64,000 nucleotides of DNA from Aquimarina aquimarini (GTDB lineage: Bacteria; Bacteroidota; Bacteroidia; Flavobacteriales; Flavobacteriaceae), in the NCBI RefSeq assembly GCF_900299535.1, contig NZ_OMKE01000001.1, positions 751 to 64,750 of the forward strand, in the 5' to 3' direction. A program made the position numbers and the translations under genes. Shown one piece after another: positions 53,266 to 63,170 of the stretch. The notes under the pieces are model-generated. The model searched no databases and was not told where the DNA came from. It saw only the letters and a program-made list of their open reading frames with translations. How positions within the stretch are numbered: position 1 is the stretch's first letter; every line of letters starts with the position of its first letter.

Positions 53266-53641
53266 AAGTGTTTCACTGATTTTTTTGAAAAGGTGGCAAT
53301 ATTGATGCCATTTTCAATGTAATTGTTTCATAGAGTTTTATGAATACTTACTAAACTTTGGTGTGTAGAAAAATTACACATATGTGGGTAATTTCCCCAC
53401 TGTAATGTATGTATTAAGAAAGGTGGATATGGCTTTACTCGGTAGTGAAATCATAGACTGCTACGTTATTTTAGAGGTAAAAAATAGCATCTATATCAAT
53501 GAAAACGTAAGATGTGTTTTTTTATTTTTCTATTCTGGATAATTTATATGAACACCCTTAAAAATAGATAATATCAATTCCCTAATTAATACTAAGGAAG
53601 AGTTGAATTTTTTGAAGAGATAAGGAGGGAGGAACTAAAAG
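53266..53641. other. Intergenic region with one hairpin
   Basis: 376 bases upstream of the glycosyltransferase. One structured element at 53374-53406 (ATTACA...GTGGG / CCCAC TGTAAT) is visible. No gene or clear promoter box. Confidence 0.5.
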
Positions 53642-54384
53642 TTAAATAGCTTGTATGGCTTCTTTATATTTTTTGGAAACAGGGAGTTCCATTAAGGTAA
53701 GAGATATAGTGTTTTTGTTTTTCCAAGATTTAAAATGTGATGGATTTATTAAATGTGAACGATGTATTCGAACTAAAAAATCTAAATCTTCCTGCATTTT
53801 TGTTAAAGAAGAGCGAATTAATTTTGAGTTAAGTTCATTATTATTAATAAAAAAAATCTCCACATAATTTTGAGCATTACTGATACTAATTAACTCAGAT
53901 TTTTTGATTTTTAAAATATCAAGTTTATTATCTCCTTTAATACTTAAAATATCTTCTGGTATAGGAATTAATTTGATTGAATACCGTCTTGCCATAATGA
54001 TAATTGGAATTACAATTAAAGCTGTTTTGAAAATTATATTAGTACAGAATGTCCAAAAAGTATATCCTCCTGATAAAATGAAAGGGCTTTTGTAATAGAT
54101 GAAAGTTCAATAGTATATAATATTTGATAAAAAATAATACTAATTACTTCAAGAGTAATATTCCATTTTTCAATTTTTTGATAGACGAATTTTTGAGCTA
54201 GGCTTGTTAACGCATAGGCTATAAATGCAATGACATTAAAACCGATGCTTATTAAGAGCCATGCTTTAAAATTTAGTGTGCCGTCATCAAAAGGTCTTAT
54301 GAAAAAAGCAAAAATAAACCCCCAGATACATATAAATACACCTATTAATAGATGATGCTTAATTGATGGATTTAACTTTATCAT
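53642..54384 (-). pseudogene. LytTR-type membrane transcriptional regulator split by a frameshift
   Basis: Two pieces of one gene. The 5' piece (54384-54034) encodes the N-terminal membrane part with three helices. The 3' piece (53995-53642) encodes a LytTR DNA-binding domain (KKSELISISNAQNYVEIFF...FLVRIHRSHLINPSHF). In the 3' frame the reading continues upstream without a stop through SPFILSGGYTFWTFCTNIIF and KTALIVIPIIIM, the missing fourth helix. A single added A in the AAAA run (minus strand of 54088-54091) would restore a continuous protein of about 247 aa. It is either recently inactivated, phase-variable, or a sequencing error. Confidence 0.8.
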
Positions 54385-54900
54385 TATCCTTTTTTAGTTT
54401 ATTATGAATATTAAGTGTAAGGTAAAAGTGTCTTTTTGGCAAACATAATCTTACATAAAGTTCTATTTAATTAGGCTAAAACTAAGGAATTTTTACTATC
54501 TACTATATGAGATAAAAAAATGTAATCTTAAAAGAGGCAAAAATAGCTTGAATCTTCTATTTTTAACCTGTACCTAAATCTGGGAAAAGACCAAATCCTT
54601 ACAGACCAACTATATTTTATCTCTTTAATACTTATTTAAATAACTACTTGTTATCACACATTTTAAAACGATGAGCAAAAATAATTAACATTACATGCAT
54701 GAAAAAAAGGTTTAAAAAGGGAAAACTTATCTGAAAATTCAACTAAGAAAATTACAGCAGAAAGTTTTAGGTGTTTTGTAAGGTAATTAACAAAGAAAAT
54801 GTATTTAGAGTAAAAAAAAACTAAAATTTTATATTTTTTATTGGTAATTATGTATAAAATTGTAATTATTTTTAATATTTTAAAAATATTCTATTGGGGT
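54385..54900. other. Intergenic region without recognised gene
   Basis: 516 AT-rich bases between the LytTR gene and the ECF sigma gene. Frame continuity allows a longer sigma ORF from 54841 or 54850, but that extension (MYKIVIIFNILKIFYWG) is hydrophobic and not sigma-like. No operator or promoter was identified. Confidence 0.5.
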
Positions 54901-55503
54901 ATGAAAAAAAATAAAGGTGAAGTTTTTGAATCTCTTAAAAGAGGTAATATAGTTGCTTTCTGTAAGGTTTATACAGCGTATTATAATAAACTTTATCGTT
55001 ATGGAATGTTTTTTTGTAATGACTCAAGTCTGGTTGAAGATGTAATTCAAGAGTTTTTTGTAAAAATGCTTAAAGACCCTGAAAAACTTAATCATGTACT
55101 AAACCTTGAAATTTATATGTTTCGGTCGATTAAATTAAATATAATCTCTGAAAAGCAAAAAGATGATCGCAGAGGAGTTATCCGAAAACTAGTTGTTGAT
55201 CAAGAAAGATATACAGTATCAAAAGAAAAAAAAATTATTGAAGAAGAAACAACTTCGTTAAAAAAAGAATGGTTGAAAGACCAAATCCAAAACTTGCCTC
55301 CCTATCTAAAAGAAATTATTTATCTTAGATATTATGAAGGATTTAGTTATGAAAAAATTACTCAAATAACTTCACTAAATGGACAGGTTGCTAGAAATTA
55401 TGTGTCTAGAGCAATTCAGAAAATCCGTTCGAAAATAGAAAAAGGAAAAACGTTTCTATTTACTATTATTTTTGGATGTTTGCCTTCAAAAAAACTTCAA
55501 TAG
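54901..55503 (+). CDS. ECF RNA polymerase sigma factor
   Basis: A 200-aa sigma-70 family protein. Region 2 (AFCKVYTAYYNKLYRYGMFF...DSSLVEDVIQEFFVKML) binds core polymerase and the -10 element, and region 4 (LPPYLKEIIYLRYYEGFSYEKITQITSLNGQVARNYVSRAIQKIRSKI) reads the -35. The ATG at 54901 is chosen because it starts the usual MKKNKGE-type N-terminus. Downstream FecR and an STN-bearing SusC complete a trans-envelope signalling system: ligand binding outside releases this factor to transcribe the susCD genes. Confidence 0.95.
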   Translation: MKKNKGEVFESLKRGNIVAFCKVYTAYYNKLYRYGMFFCNDSSLVEDVIQEFFVKMLKDPEKLNHVLNLEIYMFRSIKLNIISEKQKDDRRGVIRKLVVDQERYTVSKEKKIIEEETTSLKKEWLKDQIQNLPPYLKEIIYLRYYEGFSYEKITQITSLNGQVARNYVSRAIQKIRSKIEKGKTFLFTIIFGCLPSKKLQ

Positions 55504-55655
55504 CCAAAGAATTTTAAAATTTTTCTCATTATAAATCTATTTTTTTAAAAAAAAGGGTTACAAATTCTTTCTTCGTACATCATTCATATAAAACTCCTTA
55601 ATATTTGATTAGGAGTATTTAAATAAATTTATCTAAAAGCGATATTTATTTTAAT

Positions 55656-56690
55656 ATGAGTGATTTTGAAATATATAAAGAAATGAACTTTGAAGAGTTA
55701 ATTGAAGATACCGAATTTCAGAATTGGGTGTATTCTCCTTCTTTATTAAGTAATGATTTTTGGCAAGATTTTTTAAAAAAACACCCAGAAAAAAAGGCCG
55801 TAATAAAAGAAGCAAAAATGTTTTTACTCTCTGGAAAATCCTATTTTGAGCAATACGATAAAACTCCAGAAGAAATAAAACAGAAACTCACCCTTGTGTT
55901 TAATATAGCTGAGAAAAAACTCCCATTATCATTGAGACCAAAAAGACGATTTCTTCTTAATGAAAAATTTCGTAACCTAATCATTGCAGCCTCATTTACC
56001 TTATTATTTTTTGTAGGCTATTTATTTTATAGATCTAATTATGGGTATAATAAAAACTATACGACTGATTATGCCGAATGGCGAACTGTACAACTTCCAG
56101 ATGCTTCAATAGTAGAATTAAATGCAAATTCAACATTAAAGTTATCAAAAAACTGGAAAGATAGCGATATGCGTGTTGTATGGTTGAATGGGGAAGCCTT
56201 TTTTGACGTCGAAAAAAAAACAACAACTCAAAGCAAATTTCAGGTTATCGTTAATGAACTAACCATTGAAGTTTTAGGAACTGAATTTAATGTTCAATCT
56301 AGAGGGGATCTTACCAAAATTTTTTTAAAAGAAGGGAAAATAAAGCTTCTTATGAACAATAAAGAGGAATACCTTAACCCAGGAGATTTTATTACTTACT
56401 CTGCAAAAAAACAAACAATTATTGATCGTAATAAGGTGCCGCAAGAGTTCTATACTTCATGGAGGACAGGAACATTACAGATGAATTCTACGGTAGATAA
56501 GATTTTTAAAGAAATAGAAAATATCTATGGTGTAGATATAGAGTTAGAAGATGAAACTTTATATAAAGAGACTCGTAAAATTGGAATCCCTATGAAAAAC
56601 CTTGACATAGTGATTCCTATCCTTGAAATTTCACTAGATGTTGAAATAATAAAAGATAAGAATAAACTAATTGTCAAACAAAACAATTAA
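55656..56690 (+). CDS. FecR-type anti-sigma factor
   Basis: A 344-aa protein with a cytoplasmic N-terminus (about 1-105, sigma-binding), one transmembrane helix (LIIAASFTLLFFVGYLF, about 109-126), a periplasmic FecR domain (RTVQLPDASIVELNANSTLK, then VVWLNGEAFFDVEKK) and a C-terminal DUF4974 domain (LQMNSTVDKIFKEIENIYGV) that would contact the SusC STN domain. It follows the sigma gene by 152 bases and precedes susC by 44. Confidence 0.95.
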   Translation: MSDFEIYKEMNFEELIEDTEFQNWVYSPSLLSNDFWQDFLKKHPEKKAVIKEAKMFLLSGKSYFEQYDKTPEEIKQKLTLVFNIAEKKLPLSLRPKRRFLLNEKFRNLIIAASFTLLFFVGYLFYRSNYGYNKNYTTDYAEWRTVQLPDASIVELNANSTLKLSKNWKDSDMRVVWLNGEAFFDVEKKTTTQSKFQVIVNELTIEVLGTEFNVQSRGDLTKIFLKEGKIKLLMNNKEEYLNPGDFITYSAKKQTIIDRNKVPQEFYTSWRTGTLQMNSTVDKIFKEIENIYGVDIELEDETLYKETRKIGIPMKNLDIVIPILEISLDVEIIKDKNKLIVKQNN

Positions 56691-56734
56691 CCAACATAAA
56701 TACCCTTTTTAGGTGTTAAATCAAGTATTTAATT

Positions 56735-59700
56735 ATGAGAAAAGATTTTAAATATGTCTTCTTCTGTTGCTATTTTATTATAATAGGAATTTTTCCAATG
56801 GAGGCTAAAAATTATTCACAAAATAGGCCGCTTTCAGAGATTTTGGATGAATTGGGTGAGAAGTACCAAGTTTTTTTTACCTATAACTCAGGAGAACTTG
56901 ATAAGATATTAGTTGATTTTGATATTGTTGATAGTGAAAAAATAGATGTTACCATAAAGCAATTGCTCAAGAAAACGAATTTTAATTACAAGTCTTTTGA
57001 AAACAAATATTATGTGGTTTATGAGAATACAAAAAGAGGGCGTAAATATCTTGAAAAAGCTTTGTATCACTTATCAGAGATTGAAAAGCTTGAAAAAGAA
57101 GGTGTACACATCAACAAGAAAGGAAAAAATTCAATTTCCTCTTCCAAAAAAAATAATTTGCAACAATTTACTATTAATGGAGCTGTTAAGGATAAAAATG
57201 GATACCCTCTGATGGGAGCCTCTGTATTGGTAAAAGGCACTAAATATGGAGTAATTACTGATTTTGATGGTGCTTTTAGTCTCAAGTTAACTGATAATGA
57301 AGTAGTATTAGAAGTTTCATATGTTGGGTTTAAAAATAAAGAAGTTCAAATAAAAGACCTTTCAACAATTGAAATAATATTAGAAGAGGATACCAGTAAA
57401 TTAGAAGAAGTTGTTGTTATTGGATATGGATCGAAAACCAGAAGAGAGATTGCAGGAGCTATTACACAGATCGATTTTGATGAATTAGAAAATACTCCTA
57501 TTCAAAGTTTTGATAAAGCTATACAAGGGCGTACTACAGGAGTTCAAATCGTTAATTCTGGTGCGCCAGGAGGAGCAACTCAAGTTCGAATTCGTGGAAT
57601 AGGTTCAATAAATTCAGGTAATAGTCCATTATACATAGTAGATGGTGTACAAATAGTTCAAGGTCAGTTTTCACAGGTTAATACACAAGAAAATGTATTA
57701 TCAACTATTAACCCTAATGATATAGTTTCTATAGACATTTTAAAAGATGCTTCGGCTTCTATATATGGAGCTCAAGCCGCAAATGGTGTAGTAATCATTA
57801 CAACAAAAAGAGGAACAACAGGGGGGGGGACAAAAATAAACTTAAATGCACACTGGGGAGTTAACAGTGTGATAAATAGGCTTGATCTTTTGACAGGCCC
57901 AGAGTGGACTGCACTAGTATTAGAAGGTTATGCTAATCGGTATGGAATAAATAGCATTCAATATCAGGATCAATTAGCTTTTTTAGGAAACCCATCAAAT
58001 GCTCCTAATTATGATTGGCAAGATTTATTATTTACTACAGCATTGGTTAGTAACTATCAGCTTTCTGTATCAGGTGGTGCAGAGAAAACAAGATATTTTG
58101 CCTCAGGGTCATATAATAAAACCGAAGGACATGTAGTTGGTACTGGCTTTGAACGTGGAACCTTGAGGTTTAATCTTGATAATGGTTTAGGTACTAGATT
58201 TAGAACTAGTTTGTCTACTAATTTTAGTCTTACCCAAAACCAAGCTACAAGAGATGATGGGTTTTTCTTTAACAACCCAACTATTGCTTCTGCTTTTATT
58301 GTTCCTACAAATAATCCTTATAATGAAGATGGGGCTATAAGAGAACCTCTTTTTGGGTTATATTCTGAAAACCCTCTAGTAAATGACGATCCTAGTCTTT
58401 TCAATGAATCCTCAACCACTTATAAAATTTTGACTTCTTTTTCTGCGGATTATGAAGTTTTTCAAAATTTGATTTATAAATCAAAATTTGGATTAGACTT
58501 TCTTACTAATAATTATAAATATTTTGCTAGTCCAAAAGCCAATGTAGGCGCTAGTTCAAATGGAGAAATAGTGACTAGTAATAATAGAAATCTTAACTGG
58601 CAAACAGATCAGTTATTAACTTATGATAATATATTCAATGATGTTCACAAATTTGATGTACTTGTTGGAGTAAATTATAGACAAGAAAAGCGAAGTTTCT
58701 TTTCAGCAACAGGAACTGAATTTACAGTTTCATCATTAACTTCTGAAGGGAATGCCTCTGTGCAGGAAATAGACGGTTTTGATACAGAATGGCGAATGGC
58801 TAGTGTTTTTGGAAGGATAAATTATGTATTTGATGATAGATATATTTTTTCAGGAACAATCAGAAGAGATGGAGTTTCAAGATTTGGTAAAGATAATAGA
58901 TGGGGTACTTTTCCAGCATTTTCTCTAGGATGGCTTATATCTTCAGAAAAATTTATGTCTCGTTTTCAGGATGTTATCACAGAGTTAAAGATAAGAGGAA
59001 GTTATGGAGTTACTGGTAATGCTAACGTTGATAATTTTGCTTCAAGAGGATTCTTTACAACAGGTACATTTGTTGGAAGAGGTACTTTGTTACCTAATAC
59101 AGTGGCAAACCCTAATTTATCATGGGAAGAATCAGAAACTCTTAATGTTGGATTCGATGCAAGTTTTTTTGATGGCCGTATAGGTATTTCAGCCGATTAT
59201 TATACCAGAATTACTAATGACCTTTTGTTAGAAAGACCTTTGGCTACAACTAGTGGTTATAGCCGTGTTTTTGATAATATTGGAGAGATAGAGAATCGTG
59301 GTATCGAATTATCTCTTAATACCATAAATATTAAGCTAAAAGATTTTAAATGGTCTACCGATTTTAACTTGAGTACTGTTGATAATAGAATAAAAGCTTT
59401 ATCTGGTGAAGTAGACCAAATTAATGATGGTAATTTTGGTATAGCCCATAGAGTAGGTGAGTCTTTAGGGGCGTGGTATACCATTAGATGGGCAGGAGTA
59501 AATCCTGCTGATGGTAGGCCCATGTATTATGATAGAAACGAAGAGCTTACCTTTAACCCTACAGATGATGATCGTGTGGTTGTAGGTGGAAGTATTCCTA
59601 CTTATTATGGAGGATTTACTAATAATTTCTCATATAAAGGACTTAAACTTTCGGTTTTATTTCAATATTCAGGAGGTAATTATATTAGAAATCGTTTGGC

Positions 59701-60088
59701 ATTTTCTACAAAAGCTTCAGGAGGTTTTACTGATCGAAATCAACAACGTAGTGAACTGAATAGGTGGCAAAAACCAGGTGATATTACTGATGTTCCTATC
59801 GCTTTAAATGGTTTTGTTTATGATGCACGACCAGGCAATGCATATAGTTCTAAACATATTGAAAAAGGAGATTATATCCGTATGAAACAAATAAACCTCT
59901 CGTATGATTTTCCAAAACTTTTATTAAAAAATTTACACCTTCAAAGTATGACAGTTTATTTAAGTGGAAACAATCTCTTAACCTATACTCCATATTCAGG
60001 AAGAGATCCTGAACTTTTAGGTGGAGATGATACTGGGGATTATCCCCAAGCTAAGTCATATATATTAGGAGTTAATATTGGATTTTAA
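56735..60088 (+). CDS. SusC-like TonB-dependent transducer with STN domain
   Basis: A 1117-aa outer-membrane transporter. Signal peptide (to MEAK), an STN signalling domain (about 30-90, RPLSEILDELGEKYQVFFTY), a linker, a CarboxypepD_reg-like domain (about 145-220), the TonB-box/plug transition EEVVVIGYGSKTRREIAGAI, a plug with RIRGIGSINSGNSPLYIVDG, and a barrel ending in YILGVNIGF. The STN domain allows signalling to the FecR at 55656, unlike the SusC at 35065. Substrate not identifiable, as no hydrolase lies in the visible part of the locus. Confidence 0.96.
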   Translation: MRKDFKYVFFCCYFIIIGIFPMEAKNYSQNRPLSEILDELGEKYQVFFTYNSGELDKILVDFDIVDSEKIDVTIKQLLKKTNFNYKSFENKYYVVYENTKRGRKYLEKALYHLSEIEKLEKEGVHINKKGKNSISSSKKNNLQQFTINGAVKDKNGYPLMGASVLVKGTKYGVITDFDGAFSLKLTDNEVVLEVSYVGFKNKEVQIKDLSTIEIILEEDTSKLEEVVVIGYGSKTRREIAGAITQIDFDELENTPIQSFDKAIQGRTTGVQIVNSGAPGGATQVRIRGIGSINSGNSPLYIVDGVQIVQGQFSQVNTQENVLSTINPNDIVSIDILKDASASIYGAQAANGVVIITTKRGTTGGGTKINLNAHWGVNSVINRLDLLTGPEWTALVLEGYANRYGINSIQYQDQLAFLGNPSNAPNYDWQDLLFTTALVSNYQLSVSGGAEKTRYFASGSYNKTEGHVVGTGFERGTLRFNLDNGLGTRFRTSLSTNFSLTQNQATRDDGFFFNNPTIASAFIVPTNNPYNEDGAIREPLFGLYSENPLVNDDPSLFNESSTTYKILTSFSADYEVFQNLIYKSKFGLDFLTNNYKYFASPKANVGASSNGEIVTSNNRNLNWQTDQLLTYDNIFNDVHKFDVLVGVNYRQEKRSFFSATGTEFTVSSLTSEGNASVQEIDGFDTEWRMASVFGRINYVFDDRYIFSGTIRRDGVSRFGKDNRWGTFPAFSLGWLISSEKFMSRFQDVITELKIRGSYGVTGNANVDNFASRGFFTTGTFVGRGTLLPNTVANPNLSWEESETLNVGFDASFFDGRIGISADYYTRITNDLLLERPLATTSGYSRVFDNIGEIENRGIELSLNTINIKLKDFKWSTDFNLSTVDNRIKALSGEVDQINDGNFGIAHRVGESLGAWYTIRWAGVNPADGRPMYYDRNEELTFNPTDDDRVVVGGSIPTYYGGFTNNFSYKGLKLSVLFQYSGGNYIRNRLAFSTKASGGFTDRNQQRSELNRWQKPGDITDVPIALNGFVYDARPGNAYSSKHIEKGDYIRMKQINLSYDFPKLLLKNLHLQSMTVYLSGNNLLTYTPYSGRDPELLGGDDTGDYPQAKSYILGVNIGF

Positions 60089-60100
60089 AAAGATTAAATT

Positions 60101-61507
60101 ATGAAAAAGTCATATAAAAATATAATCAGGTCTATTCTACTGATGTGCATTTTCGTAGCCTGTGATGATGTTTTAGAAACTGAACCAAATGATAGAATAT
60201 CTAATGAAAGAGCCGTTAGTGATTTTGAAAGTGCAGAAGCAACATTATTAGGAGCCTATGATAGATTTCGTAGAGTTAATTATTACCAAAGAGATTTTAT
60301 TGTTATTGCTGATGGTCTAGCCGATAATATCAAACAAACTATAAATAATACGTCTAGATTAAATGGAGTATCTCAGAATCAACCGTATACACATTTTTCA
60401 TTTTGGCAAAATGCATATGAAGTTATTAATTCTGCCAATTTTGTAATAGCTGGTGTAGATGATTTACAAGATGCAACAGAAAGTCAAGAAAAACAATTAA
60501 AAGGCGAAGCTCTCTTTCTTAGAGCACTTGCACATTTTGATCTGGTTAGAGCTTATGCTCGCAATCCTAATCATTTGGTAGGAGACCCCATGGGAATACC
60601 AATTATTACTGATCCTAATGATATATTTGGGTTGCCTGCTCGCAACTCTATTGATGAAGTATACCATCAGGTAATTGCAGATTTAAATAATGCTTTTAAT
60701 TTAATAAATAGTAATGAAGTAACACCCAATAGAGCTTCTAAGGTAGCTGTACAAGCACTACTTTCAAGAGTGTATCTTTATCAGAAGGATTGGGGAAATT
60801 CTATTGAAGCTGCAAATTATGTTATTCAAAATGTAGATTTTGATATTGAAACAGATGGGTATACGTTAATATTTTCTGAAGCTTCAGAAACAATCTTTGG
60901 GTTATCTTATAGCGCCTTGGAGAATCCTGGGTTAAATAATTCATTACAAGGACTTTTTTATATTGATAACGAGACAGGTATTGGATATGGTGATTTTGTT
61001 GTAAGAGATAAATTATACAACCTACATGAAACTGATGATCTAAGATTAAGCCTATATATACCAACTACTAAATCTGGAGAAAACGTAAATTTTATTGGAA
61101 AATACTTAGGCTATCAAGGTGCATTTGGACTAGACAATATTCCTATAATTCGTCTCTCTGAAATTTTATTAAATAGGGCTGAGGCTCTAGCTGAAAATAA
61201 TGATTTGTCCGCAGCATTAAGTGACCTAAATAAAATCAGGAATAGAGTAGGCTTATCTAATATATTAATTGGTTCCAAGGAAGAAGTTATCAATAACATA
61301 TTAGAGGAACGAAGAATAGAATTAGCTTTTGAAGGTCATAGAATATTTGATCTCAAAAGAAGAGGACTTGATATTCCTAAAGGTATGTTAGAAATAGATT
61401 GTCAACAAGAATGTAATATCTCTTATGAAGATTTTAGAGTAATTGCAAATATACCTGTTTCAGAAACAGATGTTAACAAGAACCTTATACAGAACCCTGG
61501 TTATTAA
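60101..61507 (+). CDS. SusD-like outer-membrane lipoprotein
   Basis: A 468-aa SusD/RagB protein. Lipobox MCIFVAC at about 21, the typical N-terminal helical repeats (GEALFLRALAHFDLVRAYARNP) and C-terminal RRIELAFEGHRIFDLKRRGL, ending QNPGY. It is 12 bases from susC, with which it forms the uptake complex. It is shorter than the 558-aa SusD at 33319 and not closely related. Confidence 0.95.
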   Translation: MKKSYKNIIRSILLMCIFVACDDVLETEPNDRISNERAVSDFESAEATLLGAYDRFRRVNYYQRDFIVIADGLADNIKQTINNTSRLNGVSQNQPYTHFSFWQNAYEVINSANFVIAGVDDLQDATESQEKQLKGEALFLRALAHFDLVRAYARNPNHLVGDPMGIPIITDPNDIFGLPARNSIDEVYHQVIADLNNAFNLINSNEVTPNRASKVAVQALLSRVYLYQKDWGNSIEAANYVIQNVDFDIETDGYTLIFSEASETIFGLSYSALENPGLNNSLQGLFYIDNETGIGYGDFVVRDKLYNLHETDDLRLSLYIPTTKSGENVNFIGKYLGYQGAFGLDNIPIIRLSEILLNRAEALAENNDLSAALSDLNKIRNRVGLSNILIGSKEEVINNILEERRIELAFEGHRIFDLKRRGLDIPKGMLEIDCQQECNISYEDFRVIANIPVSETDVNKNLIQNPGY

Positions 61508-61526
61508 TCAAAAAAAACAAGATATT

Positions 61527-62723
61527 ATGAAAAAGATATGGCTCATACTTTTAATTGTTATAAATATATATTCTTGTGTTGAAGAAGAAAATTACCTCTA
61601 TGAAGGTAATTCAATACTTGCTTTTTCATCAGAAGAAGCAACAGCAGAGTTTGCTCATGATGAGGTCTTAGAAAAAACGATTATGGTTACTATTCAATTA
61701 ATAGGGCAGCAACAAACAACTGCAATTATTGCGAATATTAAGTTAGATGAGTCAAATATAACTTCGTCAGAAAAAAAGATTAATTTTCCTTCTATAGTTA
61801 GCATTCCAGCAAATAGTAGTAGTACTAATTTTGAAATTACTATTTATCCAAATAAGTTTGAAGATCAAGAAAAAGTAATAGCTACATTTCAGATAGAAGC
61901 CAATGGCACAAATCAAGAATCTGGAGTTAACTTAAGTAAATTTACTCTCAATATTAAAAAACTACCTGTTCCTGATTGCAATAAAGATTTTACTCCATAT
62001 TCTGGAGATTATAGTATTACTACTGGTGATAGTTTTGGCTATTCTTGGAGTTGGGATGGAAGAAACAACCTTCCGTTGCAGTTAGATCCAAACATAATCA
62101 ATAGATTGTCTAGCACTAATTTTTATGGATGGACTGATTCTCAACCTGTATTTTTCGAACTTTCGTGTACAGACAATACCATAAATGTAATACCAATTGT
62201 AGGATATACTACTTCTGGAGGTTATACTTTTGATATTACTGGTGGTTCAGGAACATATACTTCTCAAGGAGAAATTAATGTAACTTATCAATGTTTAGAT
62301 TCTACCGATGGTGATTTTACCATTACCGAAACATATACAAAAACAGGGGGGATTTGTACGGTGAATATAGCACAGTTTGCGCTCCCCTATATTATACAAA
62401 CAGGTGATAGTTTTGGGTATTCATGGGATTGGGATGGTCGTGCAGATTTTACATTAATTACAGACCCTGATACTCCATTATTGCTTTCTAATACCAATTT
62501 CTATGGATGGGAAAATACTCAACCAGTTTTCTTTGAGCTTTCTTGTACAACGGATGTTGTAACTGTAGTTCCAATCAATGGATATACGACCCCTGGCGGT
62601 TATATCTTTGATATTACAGGAGGAATCGGAACTTATACTCCACAAGGAGAAATCAATGTAACCTATCAATGTTCACATCCTACCGATGGAAATTTTACTA
62701 TTACAGAAGTTTATGCAAGATGA
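61527..62723 (+). CDS. Surface lipoprotein with two tandem carbohydrate-binding-like repeats
   Basis: A 398-aa protein starting at the ATG at 61527 (KKIWLILLIVINIYSC, lipobox Cys at 17); a longer frame exists but would place this signal internally. Residues about 25-145 form a DUF4843/Calx-like beta domain. The rest is an internal duplication of about 115 aa: GDSFGYSWSWDGRNNLPLQL...STNFYGWTDSQPVFFELSC, and the second copy GDSFGYSWDWDGRADFTLIT...NTNFYGWENTQPVFFELSC. Position after susD matches SusE/F-type surface glycan-binding proteins. The duplicated aromatic-rich domain is a candidate binding site; its ligand is unknown. Confidence 0.82.
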   Translation: MKKIWLILLIVINIYSCVEEENYLYEGNSILAFSSEEATAEFAHDEVLEKTIMVTIQLIGQQQTTAIIANIKLDESNITSSEKKINFPSIVSIPANSSSTNFEITIYPNKFEDQEKVIATFQIEANGTNQESGVNLSKFTLNIKKLPVPDCNKDFTPYSGDYSITTGDSFGYSWSWDGRNNLPLQLDPNIINRLSSTNFYGWTDSQPVFFELSCTDNTINVIPIVGYTTSGGYTFDITGGSGTYTSQGEINVTYQCLDSTDGDFTITETYTKTGGICTVNIAQFALPYIIQTGDSFGYSWDWDGRADFTLITDPDTPLLLSNTNFYGWENTQPVFFELSCTTDVVTVVPINGYTTPGGYIFDITGGIGTYTPQGEINVTYQCSHPTDGNFTITEVYAR

Positions 62724-62775
62724 TAAAGAATGATTATCATACAATAATAAGAATATTTTTCTTTAAACATGATTT

Positions 62776-63165
62776 ATGAAAAAACACATAACAGGGGGAG
62801 TTTTACTTCTATTTACTTGTACTTACTCAAAAAGTAACACCTCAGAAAATAGTATTTATAGCGGAAATATTGACCCTTTTCAGGAAGAAGTAATAGACAG
62901 GCTTAATCAAATAGTACTTGGGTTTGAATGTAGTGATGCTATACCAATAATCAGAAAATGGAAACCTAATATGAAAATAGTTATAATAGGAGTTCCAACG
63001 ATATTTCTTTTACGTGAGCTGGATAAAATTGTTATAGAAATTAATGATTGGACGACAATAGTGCAATATTCAGAAATTGATACAGAACTTATGCGATTGT
63101 TGTATCATTATTGGATTAGATATGTCAAATGTTACCAAAGTATTGAGGCGAATATTATGAATTAA
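62776..63165 (+). CDS. Small uncharacterised lipoprotein
   Basis: A 129-aa protein with an N-terminal signal containing a possible lipobox (LLLFTC). The remainder (FQEEVIDRLNQIVLGFECSD, then IIRKWKPNMKIVIIG...RELDKIVIEINDWTT) has the look of a DUF2927-type peptidase-associated domain, which in full-length relatives is longer. The protein seems to end early, but no clean frameshift could be demonstrated. Gene lies 52 bases after the preceding lipoprotein and 5 before the AraC gene. Confidence 0.6.
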   Translation: MKKHITGGVLLLFTCTYSKSNTSENSIYSGNIDPFQEEVIDRLNQIVLGFECSDAIPIIRKWKPNMKIVIIGVPTIFLLRELDKIVIEINDWTTIVQYSEIDTELMRLLYHYWIRYVKCYQSIEANIMN

Positions 63166-63170
63166 TAGAT

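Noticed and set aside
54841-54900. Hydrophobic N-terminal extension of the ECF sigma factor
   Set aside because: Sigma factors of this family do not begin with a membrane-like helix. The ATG at 54901 fits the family length.
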